The position numbers and the translations under genes are program-made. DNA of 64,000 bases from NCBI GenBank assembly GCA_008921705.1, contig VFFE01006834.1, positions 771,293 through 835,292 on the forward strand. The letters are read 5' to 3'. The notes below the pieces were generated by a model. That model was not told the origin of the DNA. It was given only the letters and a program-made list of their open reading frames with translations, and did not search any database. The DNA is from Burhinus oedicnemus (taxonomy: Eukaryota; Chordata; Aves; Charadriiformes; Burhinidae). This document shows positions 13,050-25,600 of this stretch, piece after piece (position 1 is the first letter of the stretch; each line of letters begins with the position of its first letter).

Positions 13050-13728
13050 CCCCCTGTACCGATGAGCTGACCTGCTGGAAAGCAGCTCTGCAGAAAGGGA
13101 CCTGGGAGTCCTGGTGGACAACAGGACGACCATGAGCCAGCGATGTGCCCTTGTGGCCAAGAAGGCATCAAGAGGTGTGTGGCAAGCAGGTCGCAGGAGG
13201 TCATCCCCCTGGTGAGGCCGCACCTGGAGTGCTGTGTCCAGTTCTGGGCTCCCCAGTTGAAGAAGGACAGGGAACTGCTGGAGAGGGAACAGCAGAGGGC
13301 TACGAAGACGATTCGGGGGCTGGAACATCTTTCTTATGAGGAAAGGCTGAGGGACTTGGGTCTTTTTAGTCTGGAGAAGAGAAGACTGAGGGAGGACCTC
13401 ATAAATGCTTATAAATACTTAAAGGGAGGGTGCCGGGAGGATGGGACCAGTGTTTTTTCAGTGGTGCCCAGCGATAGGACAAGAGGTAACAGGCACAAAC
13501 TTGAACGTAGGAAGTTCCATCTAAACATGAGGAGGAACTTCTTTCCTTTGAGGGTGGCAGAGCACTGGAAGAGGCTGCCCAGAGAGGTGGTGGAGTCTCT
13601 GACTCTGGAGACATTCCAAACCCACCTGGTCGCCACCCTGTGCAACCTGCTCTGGGTGTCCCTGTTCTGGCTGGGGGGTTGGACTGGATGATCTCCAGAG
13701 GTCCCTGCCAACCCCGGGGATTCTGTGA
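13050..13728 (+). mobile_element. CR1 LINE, 5'-truncated, avian type
   Basis: About 680 bp closely follow the 3' end of chicken-type CR1 elements. It starts in the region reading gagctgacctgctggaaagc, runs through the end of the reverse-transcriptase ORF, then the diagnostic tail ggttggactggatgatctcc, and finishes at attctgtga. CR1 elements are non-LTR retrotransposons that are nearly always 5'-truncated, as here. Compared with the family pattern, two short stretches are missing near 13165-13215. The terminal repeat is reduced to a single attctgtga unit. The insertion is sense to the host gene and ends 1,379 bp before the microexon. This element is the main reason for calling the source a bird. 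Confidence 0.95.
13143..13691 (+). pseudogene. CR1 ORF2 reverse-transcriptase C-terminal remnant
   Basis: An open frame of 182 codons inside the CR1. It reads [13 protein letters not shown], then [58 protein letters not shown] and [19 protein letters not shown], the usual order of motifs at the extreme C-terminus of CR1 and related non-LTR reverse transcriptases. The apurinic endonuclease and catalytic polymerase (YADD-type) domains are absent because of 5' truncation, so it cannot be active. The first codons, before RSQEVIPLV, are displaced by an internal deletion. The otherwise open frame suggests a fairly recent copy. The long antisense frame at 13399-13899 is its shadow. Confidence 0.9.
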
Positions 13729-15080
13729 AGACAAGGAAAAAGCCAGTGAATCAGAAAAGTTTTCATTAAAGAACACACAGAAGATGACTTGATTTGTGCA
13801 AATGAAATACATACATTTGTGGGTGTTTTGGCTATGTCTATTCACTTTCCACTGTATAGTTAACCTTTGGAATTCACAAAGTATAACTAAGTTCAACATA
13901 ATTTGATTGTCTTATGAAAATACTCAAAGACACATTAAACAGGACACAAATGCATAAAGGGCTTAACTGACTGCTGTAATGATGTGACCCAACAGCAGTC
14001 CTTGATTGTTCGGTGATCTTACGCTTTCTATCAAAACATCTGCCATTAGATCTGCAGAAGTATGAGTTCATCCCTGAATGATATAGACAGTTCAGTCCTC
14101 TGGAATCTAAAACTGGAGTTTAAAAAAACCAAAAAAACACAGAAGGAGGTGTTTGCCTCATTCTTCTGCTGTGGAGGTAGCCAAGTGTGACCACTCCATC
14201 GTTACCCTGAATTAGCTGGCGCGAGTCAAACCTGTGCCTAAGACAGAAGCAGGTAGGGGCGAGCCAGTTGCACGGTCTTACAGTCCGATTTCCAGCACAG
14301 TTTTGTTCTTCTAGCAAATGTGCGTTTTGGGTTTCTGATGCTTATCTGTGCTGAAGCTTGATTCATCTAGTCCTGTTGTATTTCTACAATAGTAACGGTT
14401 ACTAAAAAATTGAGCGAGGGCACTTGATAAATAGCAAGACCCACTAGTGTTACTGTTCAGCTTGTTGTAGTATTGTAAGTGTTTACTATGATACCTGGGC
14501 TACTCTGGAATTATAGAGAACCTCAACGAGTCAATTAATTTGGCATGTTCTTGCTTCTGCCGTGATCTCTGAATTCTTTAGTTCAGTACCTGTAAGCAAA
14601 GACATAGAGTGAACCCTTCGAGTAGTCCTGGAGTAAAATGGTGGCCTTGCAGATGCTGCTCTTCTGGGACAGGCAAACCCAAGCCACTTCCGTACCCTGC
14701 TGTCTGAGAAGCCTTTGAAGCCCGTGTATTGGCAGGCAGTGTGAGACGTACTGTCCATCAGCCCTCTAATATTGTTTTTCTTCTTCCCTGATCCGGTTTT
14801 GGAGTCTAAATGTGCTCATGCACCATGAGCTCCTGTCCACGTGAGTTCAGCTAACAGAGGGCATTGCAAATGGCTTTCGTTCTGTTCAGGGCAATTTTTT
14901 CGCAAGTCAAATATACAAATGTATTGTCTTCAGCAGCAGCGTGGGGAAGCGTTCCCTCCCGTACAGTAATTGAGCTTTTTCCTAAAGGTACCCGATTTGA
15001 TGCCACAGGGTTTGTGAGTGTTTCGGCCATGTTGTTCATAGAAATCTTTCCATTTTTTGCTGTAGCAAGTTTCTCTTACC

Positions 15081-15107
15081 TGTTCTTTTTTCCTTTTTGT
15101 GTTTCAG
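15081..15107 (+). other. 3' splice site and polypyrimidine tract of the microexon
   Basis: Twenty-seven bases made almost entirely of T and C end in gtttcag directly before the microexon. A plausible branch-point adenine lies in ctcttacc at about 15078, some 29 nt upstream of the AG. No other AG occurs between the tract and the exon, so acceptor choice is unambiguous. A long tract of this kind is typical of microexons and is where PTB- and SRRM4-type regulators act in neurons. Their involvement here is inference. Confidence 0.8.
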
Positions 15108-15137
15108 TGTGACAGCGACAGTGATCAAGAAGAAAAG
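15108..15137 (+). CDS. AUTS2: AUTS2-like 30-nt coding microexon (CDSDSDQEEK)
   Basis: This 30-nt exon keeps the reading frame (phase 0 at both ends) and encodes CDSDSDQEEK, a short acidic, serine-rich peptide. From memory of the family, the same ten residues occur in the N-terminal half of vertebrate AUTS2, just before a segment starting ASDASSEK, which I did not find in this window. The exon is bounded by a pyrimidine-rich acceptor ending tttcag and by an AAG/gtaaga donor, close to ideal splice sites for so short an exon. AUTS2 is a nuclear protein of neurons. It joins non-canonical PRC1 with CK2 and P300 to activate transcription, and it also has a reported cytoplasmic role in actin regulation. 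The serines next to acidic residues would suit CK2 phosphorylation (inference). The paralogue FBRSL1 is the main alternative. The very long flanking introns and identity over all ten residues favour AUTS2. Confidence 0.8.
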
Positions 15138-15143
15138 GTAAGA
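15138..15143 (+). other. 5' splice site (gtaaga) of the microexon
   Basis: The exon ends AAG and the intron begins gtaaga, matching the U1 consensus at nearly every position. Translation past this point meets unrelated sequence (V-R-K-G and onward), so the coding identity stops exactly at the donor. Confidence 0.8.
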
Positions 15144-18100
15144 AAGGGAATCAGTATGGGACCAAAAATAATTTGTTGGATTTGTTGGGTTCACTTATTC
15201 CTATTATTCTGTTATTTATTCAAAGTTTCTTTTCGGATTGCTCTAAAGCATCTCTATACAAAGAAAAGACTTTGTTTCCTTTAATTTAATTTTGGAATAA
15301 TCCTCCAAGGAAAGAGACTTCTAATGAATATTTTGGAGGCTACACAATTCATCTTCAAGCATATTGATGCCATGGTTTGTGTGGGTTGTTTATGAACACC
15401 ACTGTCGATGCCAACCCTTTCTAGGGCTACGTTTTCCCTTGGGAAGTTCTGACAGTAACCGAATATATTTGTAACCCTCACATTTGCACTTTTTAACAGG
15501 TTTTTAACCAGTGTTATCGCCTGTTTTGCTTCTCTGCAAGCAAGGATCTTCAAAGTCAAATTAAAATGTTATGGTTGATATATATCTGTGTTTTTTTAGA
15601 AACAACATTTGGAAACTGTACATTAAGTCAAGTGGCACAACTTTCTGATAATTATCTCAGTAGCTGTGGGTTTCTTAGTGGAAAAAGGGAAAAATGTCAT
15701 GCATGTCTTATTTTGTGTTGTGAACAGACTAACATCTACCTTTCTTCTTTGGCAAAAATGAAATAATAATTGCAGAAAAACGGGTCTAATTTCTTTATTT
15801 CCAGGTTGGATTTTGTGAGTTTCATTTGTATGTTGAGCCTTAAGGGATGTTTTGATAACGTAATCACTTTTGCCTCCTCTTCCACTGGATAAATTGGGGG
15901 GTTGAAGTTGGGGGAGGGTAAAATAATGTCAGAAAATAGCGTTCGTATAATAACATTGAATTGTTAAGAGTTTCATGAGTGGTTCTGTTAACTAGCTCCA
16001 AGTCAAGCCAAGAAGAAGAGAGATGACCATGCTGGTATGCAGCTTATACAACAGAAAAGAACAAGTATGTTGTAAAATCCACAAGGAAACAATGAATACA
16101 GAAATCACCTTTCATGAATTTAATCTGTTTTCTACAGGATTTTGTAGCAGGAAGCAAAGAAAATTTTCAAACTGCCGAAGCTTTGCCCTTCAGCTTTTTC
16201 AGTAATTTCCCAAGTAGAGATTTTTTTTCCCTCATGTTTCTTAATAATTTGCTAACTATGTTAAAGAACCACTGTTTACTTTGCACTGCAGTGATTTCCC
16301 TTTCATAAGGGAACTAATCACTGGAGTTAATCAGTGTGACAACAGAAAGGGGAGTTTTTGTTGGGTTTTTGCACAGAATATTAACCTGCACTTTTCAATA
16401 TGAATTTTTAATGCATTACCATTACATTCCATCCTGTGAAGTGATTATTCATTTTCAGGATGTTCCTTATGCAGTGGAAGATGATAAACTGAATTTCAGC
16501 TTCTATGTTTATGGCGCCCAGAACTAGAAGTGCAATTTCCTGCCACTGCTGCATTTACGGAGCTAAACCTCTGCCGGTTTCACAGTATTTTTCTCTTACA
16601 GCACTCCTATATAAAAAGGCAGAGAGGCACCTTTTGGGGATGGTGGTGGTGTGCTGGTTCAGAGTAGTTTCTGCAACACAATAGGAGAGAGACTCAAGTT
16701 TGTAGCTCACACAGAATATCCCAGTACTTGTGCGGGAAGGATTTAAAATCCAGATGTGTATTTCATCTCTGTGATCTATATTTTGTCTTCCCTGTAATGA
16801 AATGAGATTAAGTGCAGATCCAAATATCCCTAATAATTTAGTGCTTTTCAAATCCCAGAACCAGACTCGGCTTTGAGTTTTATAGCTCAGGCCCAGTTCT
16901 AAAAGATGACAGCTAACCCTGGTGTATTTATTCAGCCTGTGCTGGCAGCCTAGGCAAAGATCTAAAGGCCTTGTTCTGCTGTTAATTTGAATTCAGCATA
17001 TGTAGCCTGTTATAAAATGCGAGACATCATCATTTGAGCAGGTCAAGCATATTCAGATGAAGACAAATGGTGCTTATTTGATTTTCTTAAAATCAGGAAA
17101 TGAAAAAAGTGCTCTCTGGAGAAATCATGTTCTGCCTGACTTAGATGATAGACCAAGGCATGTACCCCAGATAAGAACAGGCGCTCGTCTTGCGGTTTTT
17201 ATCTCTGAAGGACGGTCGGGACTGTCAGCTCGCTGACATGTGCATTATCCATGTCATTTTAAACAAAGTGACCTGTAGAAAAGTGCACTCTGCCGTGACA
17301 TGATAATGGGCTGTTGGATGACAGGTAAAGTACACACTATAAAGGAGGCTGTGCGTTATTCCTTTGTTTAACTGACAAGTAGAAACTTCTTTTCTTCAGA
17401 CAGGCAGGATCTTTTAGATCTCTTTCAATAGGACCCAGAAGATTTTGAATTCCTACTTTAAATAAAATAACATTTTTAGGACCAGAAATTCCTGTGAGCA
17501 AAATGAAGTGAGGGTGCCAAACCTCTGTGCGAGGGGTTGATCGTTTCATAAATAGTGCTTAGCATCCTCAGTTTTCATTATAACCGTAGAAGCTGAGGAT
17601 ACTCATCAGGATTAGAAGTTTTAAGATCCTTGACCCAAATGCCTTACGTCATGATGAGAATATTAGCCTCCAACTACGGAGCTGTACTGGTAGCAAATTG
17701 TCGAATTGCCCTTGGTCGGTCCTAGGTCAATGTATTCTGAGGATTGTGGAGCTATTCTCCTCCTGAGATGTTTCTGGGAAGAGGAGATCTACTTTTCTTT
17801 AGGACCATCTCTTGCATATTTTGATATCCTGAAGTGTACAGAATATATGGTATATTGCTGCAGATGAATTCTGTACTTGCTGTTCAGAAAATGAAAAGGA
17901 AACAATTTTGCTTCATTTAGGATCTCTGAGGGCAAGCTGTCGTGGTTTGGACGCAAACCCACACTGATCCTTCAGTGTGCCTGGGAAATAAGAGATCCGC
18001 GAGAGGTAGAAGTAATGCAAGGCAGGTACATATTTCTACTAGAGTAAATAAGACCCGGAATCCAGAAAGATAGACCAGTGCCTTTGAATAAAAAATGGCA

Positions 18101-19345
18101 GATCGGCATGAGGAAAGGGTATGTGACAGATCGAGGTGGCTGAAAGATGAGTCGGTTCCAGCATGACTAGATGGACCACAGCAAAGTAGGAGAACTCAGG
18201 GAGGAGCAGGACCTGGGAAGCTGAGGAGCAGATGACGAGTGAGTGGTGACAGAGTAGGAAAAGTAATGTCTCCTGGGCTGTTAGTGTTACTTTTTTTCCC
18301 CACTTGAATATGTATCTATCTGGCTGCGTAAATCACTGTTGATATCTGATCTCTATTAGGTGATGGCTGTGCCTCCAATCCATCTTCCCTAGCCTTTAAT
18401 TGGGAGCCGACAGACAGAGTCACTTTCTGTCTGTGTCTGCCCTCAAATGAGACATTTCTCCAGAGGTTTCTCTGGAAGAAGAAACAAGGATATTTAATTG
18501 AAAAATGATGCAGCCCCTGCTTAGCAGTACTGTAGCTAAGGCTGTGTCAGCATCTCTATTTTAAATGACATGTTTTGGGTGGATAATTTATCTATTTATA
18601 TAGATTCATGCTCCTTCATTCCGATTTGGCACATGGTACTGGACCGGAGCATTCAAAATGGGCATTTCGCTCTCCTGTTGCTAAAAAACCTGAAGAGGTA
18701 GCAAGTGTGTCTGTGGAGGCAGAGTGTATTTGGAGGACTTGCATCAGAATGTGAAGCACTAATTCCTAGAGAGATGTCATTTTCCATCCTGGGATCCTTT
18801 CAGCAAATGCCACTGGGATTTCTTACTGAATCAGAAAAAAGTATGGATCCCAGGGGAACTCAGATTTTCTCCATTAAAAAGTCTGTCAGTCTTACTCTTT
18901 GAGCAGGTCTCCAGAGCTGATAATCTAAAATTAGGGCAAGCTATTGCACAGCTGACAAATTTAAGTGCAGCTGTATTATCCTCTGATATCTAGATACAAT
19001 CTTTAAAATTATACCCGTGGTAATTATTACAATATTAAAAAAATAAGTGCAAACGCATAGTTTGTCTTCTGGAAACAAAAGGAAGTCCTGCTTTGAAAAG
19101 ACGTACAAACCGCTTTGATAAGGAAGTCGAGTGCTAAAAATGAGGTAAGGAGCAAGCTCCTCTTTTATTCCCCATGTCTAACATTTCCTCTCACCGCTCT
19201 GTTTAATTACACTGATTTTAAAATTAAGGCTCAATCTGAGGCGCTTTAGTGATTTTTTTAATTCTTAGGAAAATATTTCTTTGATCAAGGGGGACTGCTT
19301 TGCAATGCACACAGAGTTGTTACTTATGCCGGATTCGAGAGAAAA

Positions 19346-19420
19346 GGCCTGATTCTTGCTTGAATTTTATCCCAACTTTTATAGGATATACAACTTACTC
19401 CAATTCATGACTTCATTCTG
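19346..19420. repeat. Ancient amniote interspersed repeat copy
   Basis: ggcctgattcttgcttgaat followed later by cttactccaattcatgactt resembles a widespread amniote repeat containing ggcctgattct and agtaactccattgacttcaa. I know the motif from bird, turtle and crocodile DNA but cannot assign a library name safely. Confidence 0.45.
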
Positions 19421-20940
19421 TGTGTATCTTAGTGGCACCCAATCGTGATGAGGCTCCTGAATCCCATTAAAATGTGTTCTTCCAGGGCCCAGCAGCGGCT
19501 GGCTAGTTTCGGTGGCAGGTCAAGCACTGCCGTCTGTTCCTACTGAAATGGGCTTTGCTTTGGGTGGAGCTCCTGTAGGATGCAAAGGGAGGAAGGAGGT
19601 CGGTCAAACTGGTGGCTAAATTTGCAAAGCGTTGGTCTATGGTCAGAGGGGAAGAATAAGAAAGCTTACCCCAGCCTGGGAGGGGATTAGGACGCGTGGG
19701 TGTTGTGCTTGCTTAAGAAGGCGATGCCGGTGGGAGTGTGTCGCTTGTGAGACTTCATTATCTTTGCCATTGAAAGCACCATGAGAGCTGAAGAATGGAA
19801 TTTCTTGCATCAGAATGCTTTTGATGACAATGCTAGTACATTTGATTGCATATGTAACAGCTACAAACCAAAGATTATGGCATGGAAAATACAATAAATG
19901 ACTCTGGTATGCTCAGATAAAAGGAATGCTTATTTGTGTGTATCTGTACATACACAAAAGCCTTCACACGTGCACCCTCTATGTTTCTGAAGTGCTTTTG
20001 GACAATTATTTTGTGTATGGCCTTTGGAGAGACATTTTGGAGTAGCATTTTGGCAGATGTATGTCACCCAGTTTAGTGTGCAGACTGTATTTCAGGGTTT
20101 GATAGTTAGATATCCACACAGACAAGTGTTTATGTATTTGTGTGCATGTGCGTGTTTGTGTATAGTTCACTTTCCAGCGTGCTTCTGGCTAAGTTAAAAA
20201 AAACCCACAATTTTTAGCCCAGCTTCACAAACTCACCTGGTTTAGCTAATTATAAATACTCCGATGTATTTATTATAAAAGGAACTTGGGATGGGCCTAC
20301 TTAAAACCATGCCTTTCAGTACTGCTGAATCAACGTGAAGTTCGTTGGTCATGAACTTCAGAAGCCACTTCCTCCCTGCCCTCCGGACCTGAAGTGCCCA
20401 GCTGTAGTTGTGTCTCCACCGAATAAACAGAGCATCGTTTTCAGCTGTGCTGGCCCACGTGTCCGTGCTGCTCTGTTGCTCCCTTTACCCCGAAACGCGT
20501 GCAGGGCACAGCAAATTGTCCTTTCTTCAGAAACGGAAAGAACCCAAAGCAACCCTACCGTAAACTGTGCTTGAAAACATCAGACCAAGGTAAACAGCTG
20601 CCTTGCACAGGTCTGTGTTCTTTATATTCTGTTGCTGGAAGTACAAGCTCTATCATAAGTGCATTAAATGGTGATGCAGTTGCTTTATGCCATATTACAT
20701 TTATATATTACAGAGGACTATATAGATGGGTGCAGTTCACTCTCTTGTGGGGAGTTGCATCGGTCTGGGGTTTTTTAGTAGGATGCTTGGAAACAAAGCT
20801 GCGTGGGGGATATTTTTTCCCTCACTCCTGGGAAGGAGTTGAGTGAAGAAAGAGTTTGGGTAGGACTTGAAAGAAAAATGTCCCTCTGGATGGTGCCAGG
20901 GCTGTAGCAGATAGATAGCTGGGAGCCAGCTAAATTTTTA

Positions 20941-20962
20941 TATGGCCACCACCGTGGCCATA
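20941..20962. repeat. Short perfect hairpin (9-bp stem, 4-nt loop)
   Basis: tatggccac and gtggccata pair perfectly around cacc. No neighbouring structure or gene explains it, and it is short enough to occur by chance in a window this size. Confidence 0.7.
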
Positions 20963-22389
20963 CAGTAATGCAGTGATATCTGTACTCTTCTGGCTGTCTG
21001 AGAACTCAACCAGGGTTTCACTTTGGTGTTTATGCACTGCTGGAGTATAAATAATAAATTATAATTTTCCCGGTCTGAAAAATTTTGGTCATAGAGGGAA
21101 CTCTCAGCATCTATTGAGCTATTGAAAGAAGGGCTTATTATCAGAGTTCATTTTCTCATCCCCTTCTCTACGCTCTTCAACTCTAGCTGCAGGTCTACGA
21201 AGACTGGGGTGATTTCTAGAGGAAAACTTCAAAATACAAAGTGTGTCATCTCCAGTCTAGTAAGAGAACCTGAGAAATTAGTGTGTAGCCTCAGATTGTG
21301 AGAGACGTTCCCTGGCCGGAGAGCAGAAGGGGTATAGCCAGGGGGAAAACACTGGAAAAGGGAGCTCTGGTGGGGTTGCAAGGTCCTGAGGTTCAGGAGG
21401 GGGGATTGACTGCGATACGGGGTAGACTTCTATGTGGGAGCTCCAGGAGGGGTTTGTGGTGGGAGCCTTCTCTCCCCAAACTGGACCTCCCTGGGGTTCC
21501 GTGTGGCAGGATACGGCTGGTGGAAAAAGGCTGGCTAGCTGTCAGGCCCGCTCAGCCCTCTCGCCCCGGGCAGCGGCACGCTGCGATCCTGGAAGGGCCA
21601 AGGGATTATTGATGAGAAGAGAACAAGAGGGAGCTGAAGTCTTGAAAAAATTCCTTGGGTGGTGGGTACCAACGTGTTTAGCAAACAAGGCTCCGTGGGG
21701 AAACGGTGGCTGAGAACCCAATTTTAAGCAATTACTTCAGGTCATGGGATGCTGATATCTTACTCTTTGGCATGTATTTATTTTGGCTAAGGATAGGATT
21801 AGAGAAATAGTTTCTCAGTAGTATTCCTAAAACTGTTTCTGCAAAGCCAGGATGTTTCCCATCAGTGCGATTTATACTGCGTATTTGTACAGGTGGTGTC
21901 TTTTTAACTCTGGAAAATGCAGCACCTTAAACTTGCCCCGAGGGTGAAAGATCACCCAGACTTTATATGCTAGCAACGCTCAGGCAATCATGAAGTATTT
22001 CTTACTGTTTAAGGCCCATTAGGAGGAAAGATAAGGATCCTTTTTATTCATTTGATGTGCCACATAGAGGGTCCCTACAGCTAGAGTGGTAATAAAATCG
22101 GAGCCAAGCATGTTCCTTGTAAAAGATTATGCGTTTGCCACTAAGGGGAGCGAACATGTTGTTTACAGGCGTGGGTACGTGCTCTCCGGGCTGGCTGTGC
22201 CACGGCGCTTTCAGCCCATGATTTGTCCCGTCCTTTATCATCTTTGTCACTCGGCAGCATGTTGTCATAGGTAACGTATCACTCCTCGCTCCCCCTACCC
22301 TCTCCCCCTTCCCCCGCCCGGCTCCCCTTTCCTTTTCTTTGTACCCATTTCGTGTAGAAAATTTGTATTTACTTTGGGAGTGTAATTTG

Positions 22390-22600
22390 TTCCTCATGGA
22401 TAATGTGACCCTTAGCGGAGCTGGATCATGGGTTAGTTGAAGTGATATTTTCCGCTAATGGTAGTCGTACATCATTGCTGTCAGCTCGGGTTAGGAGGCA
22501 AGCACATTACAGCTCCATTTTACCTCTGCAGGCATCTGGGATTATTTGCCATAACTGAGTATGACATGACCGCACTACAGAGTGCATTAAAATTTTACTA
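22390..22600. promoter_or_regulatory. Candidate conserved non-coding element
   Basis: A repeat-free block with gctaatgg, gattatttgcc, a gatcatg core and tgacatgac. It is flanked by C-rich low complexity at 22290-22330 and a G10 run at 22780-22789. Motif density only; no conservation data. Confidence 0.2.
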
Positions 22601-25600
22601 GCTTCTCAGGCAAGTTCCTTGGCTCCAGCCTGCCTTCAGGCAGGCGTAATGATGGATACCTCGAAGGTCCTGACTTCCTGCACCAAGGATACTCAATGTC
22701 AATGGCCCAAACGGGTTTCGCTCTCCCCAAGGCTTTAGACCATCTTCTGGCAGTTGAGTAAACAATCAAGGATTGCAACGGGGGGGGGGCTGGCACAGAT
22801 GCCCCCCAACGCGCCTCCTAGGGTGTGCAGTGCTTTGGAAGTTCGGACACTGTCACGTCAGTACCTTGAAATACTGCTCAACCAGCAGGTTTTGAAAAGT
22901 AGCATTTGCGAGCTGTCTTATGTGGATAAAACCAAAATCCTTCTATGAAAATTAAAATTCATAGCAAAAACATCCAGGATTGTGGAATGATACGTGAATA
23001 TTAAGAGTGTGTGTGTGTAACAGGCATGTAGCATGATGCATAACCAATGTGTAATATGCAAATACACCAAATGTTGATGTTCTGTTTGTATGTTCACATT
23101 GCACTCTATTTTATGCTCTATGCATATATGCGGTATGCAGATTCATATAGAAAACTGTAGCAGTACTACATGTATTCGGTTTTTTTAAGATTTTTATTGG
23201 TTTTGTATAAGCAATTACTGTTCTCGTATAGGATCGCAGAATATCAATTGTGGCATCTATACATGTATATTATTTTGCAGCATGTGTTTTTATGTATACA
23301 CGTGCGTACTAGGAAAATAATATACATTGTTTTTGTTGAACATATCTGTTTATATAGATGTACATTATTTGCAACATGTCTGTTTATAGTGACATGCAAA
23401 ATTAGAGGTATAGCTATACAGAGAAATGTGTATTAAGGAAACTTAGGGGAGAGATTAAATTGAATATAGTAGTGGTTTTAAATGGTTTTTGCAAAAGCAT
23501 AATAGATACCCCAAGATAATTTTATTACAGCCTCCTCGGGGTTTTATAAATATCTGCAATACTCGTATGCGCTGCCCACAAGCTCTCCTCCCCCCAGCAG
23601 CACTAATATCTATAATACTTTCAGGCAAAAGGTACATAATTATATAGAGTATTTCTGTAAGGTAAGTAGGTGGTGTGTGTGTTTGAAATCCTAGAAGTTG
23701 TTCTCTTCTGTCCTCATTCTTATTTTGTGTGAATTAGCAGGTGGAGGAAGAATGAAAAACACTTGGGTTTGTTTGTTTTGTCTTTTGAAGTGTTTAATTG
23801 CATTTATATTCACAGTGAGGTGAGATAAAGTGATAGGGCTTATCAACTCATATGCTCCTCCGTAGAAGCTGATGGTGGTCTGGGTTCAAAGTATCCCTGA
23901 ATGCCCGTCTTTCCATGGTCAGTCATGCCATCCGAGGTGCACTCTGCTTTTCCTGTTGTTTCATCTAGGACAGAATTTTGGGACATGATACTGATTTAGA
24001 CAACTCGATTTTTTTTTTATTTTATTTTATTTTTTTTTGTATAATGCATTACTGGCAATAAATCTTCCTATCTTTATTGCAAAACTTAGAGCCAGACTTT
24101 ACTGGGCCCAAGAGTTTTATCTGTGTATAGATTGTAGGATTTGATTCTCTGTAGGGGAGGAGAGAGGAAGAAGAGATTAAAGATTAAAGCTGATGATGTG
24201 CTCAGTGCTGTACAAGAAACAGAAGAGACAGTTTCAGACATCTCTAAGGATAACATGCAAATTCCTAAAGCCTTCCCAGCAGCTTAGATCACAATAAGAA
24301 AGACATTCCAAATGATAGATAGTTTTGCTTGTTCACATTTTGTTACATCTTTTTTTTTCATATGTAGCAAAACTTTTATCAAAGTAGTTCCATGAAGGTT
24401 GTTAGAGTACGCGGGAACGCTAGGCAACATTTCATTTTCAGGGTGCCACTGATGCAGAAGTGAGTAAAATCAGAGTGTGGTTTTCTGATCTTGCATGTAA
24501 CTAGAGTTGTAATTTCAAGTCAGCGAAGAAATAGGTGTGTGTCTGTGTGTGCTCACATCGTGCGTGTGCACACGCTCTCTATCTCTGAAATCAGCCTTTG
24601 GAAAAAAGTTACCCTGGGTGATGTGGATTTTAAATTTAATTCAGAGTGTTTCAACTGAGATGCCTTCTTAAGAACTCTATCAGGGGTGTCGTATTTTGGA
24701 CAAGTGTCTGTAAACCTTTCACATAAAAATAAGATTAGATATCCTGGAAGGAAATTATGTACTGAAACATGCTGGCCCATTTCTCATGATCAATTTACCT
24801 ATATATAGCTATTTGTTGATTAGATATATGCTTTATATGCGTGTTTGGGAGTAGGTATTAATGAGCATGCACGTATGGTATGTGTGTATGGAGACAGACA
24901 GAAATTCAGTCTGTGGGTCTTGGAGTTTGGCCATGTCCAAACATATCTAGATTATAAAAAGTGTTTCTTTAAGGACTGTTATGTTACTATATGTTATTGA
25001 AGTATAATATTCATATATACTTTATGCTATTGAATAACATCTGTTTTTCATAACAACTCAGATTTTATAATCATGTATGAGGCATGCGCCCCGTTCCTGA
25101 ATGTCTGTTCTCACATTTCCTTGAAAAGAAAAAAAGTCTTAGGCTGGAGAACTGAGAAGGTGAGACATTTCTTTGGAGGTTTCTTTAGAAAGAAAGAAAA
25201 GAAAAAAAGATACTGAAGTTATGGTAATTATTTCATGTTTATAAGAGTCTTGGAGGCCACAACACATGTAACCATCTCAGGTTTCTCACAAACATATCCA
25301 AGGACAGGCTGAAAACAAGGAGACAGGAAATTAAATGCATGCACCAATGAATTGAGAAGGATTCCAGCAAGGACCGCTTTGGTTTTCTGCATATTTCTCT
25401 CCATCTGGCTCAGCGCTACCAAGGGTATTGTGGACTTGGAAGTGGTAAAATACAGCTACTGTGTATCTTGGATTCCAGAAATTCCCCAAACAGGGTAGAA
25501 GTGAAGAGAATAGCACGTGGTTTGAATTAGGGCTGAGCCTACAGGTACCAGCAGGGTAAGGACCTTTCCGGACTTTCACCTTTCTGTTAATCCGGCGCAG

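Larger units (their letters stand above)
1..15107 (+). other. Intron upstream of the microexon (5' end outside the window)
   Basis: No exon was recognised in this stretch. It holds an old L3/CR1-like tail (about 1.8 kb), an AAT microsatellite (3.7 kb), a reverse MIR-like SINE (4.6 kb), a 50-bp tandem duplication (6.75 kb), a GC-rich patch (7.4-7.6 kb), a decayed hAT transposase fragment (8.55-8.97 kb) and an avian CR1 (13.05-13.73 kb). The preceding AUTS2 coding exon, which should end in codons for a Gly-Thr-Gly-Tyr-Phe-like motif, was not seen. Short open frames elsewhere here show no recognisable domains, compatible splice sites or codon-like signal and are read as chance. Outside the listed items I see ordinary AT-rich intron. 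Confidence 0.7.

Noticed and set aside
13399..13899. 166-codon minus-strand open frame
   Set aside because: Antisense shadow of the CR1 reverse-transcriptase remnant.
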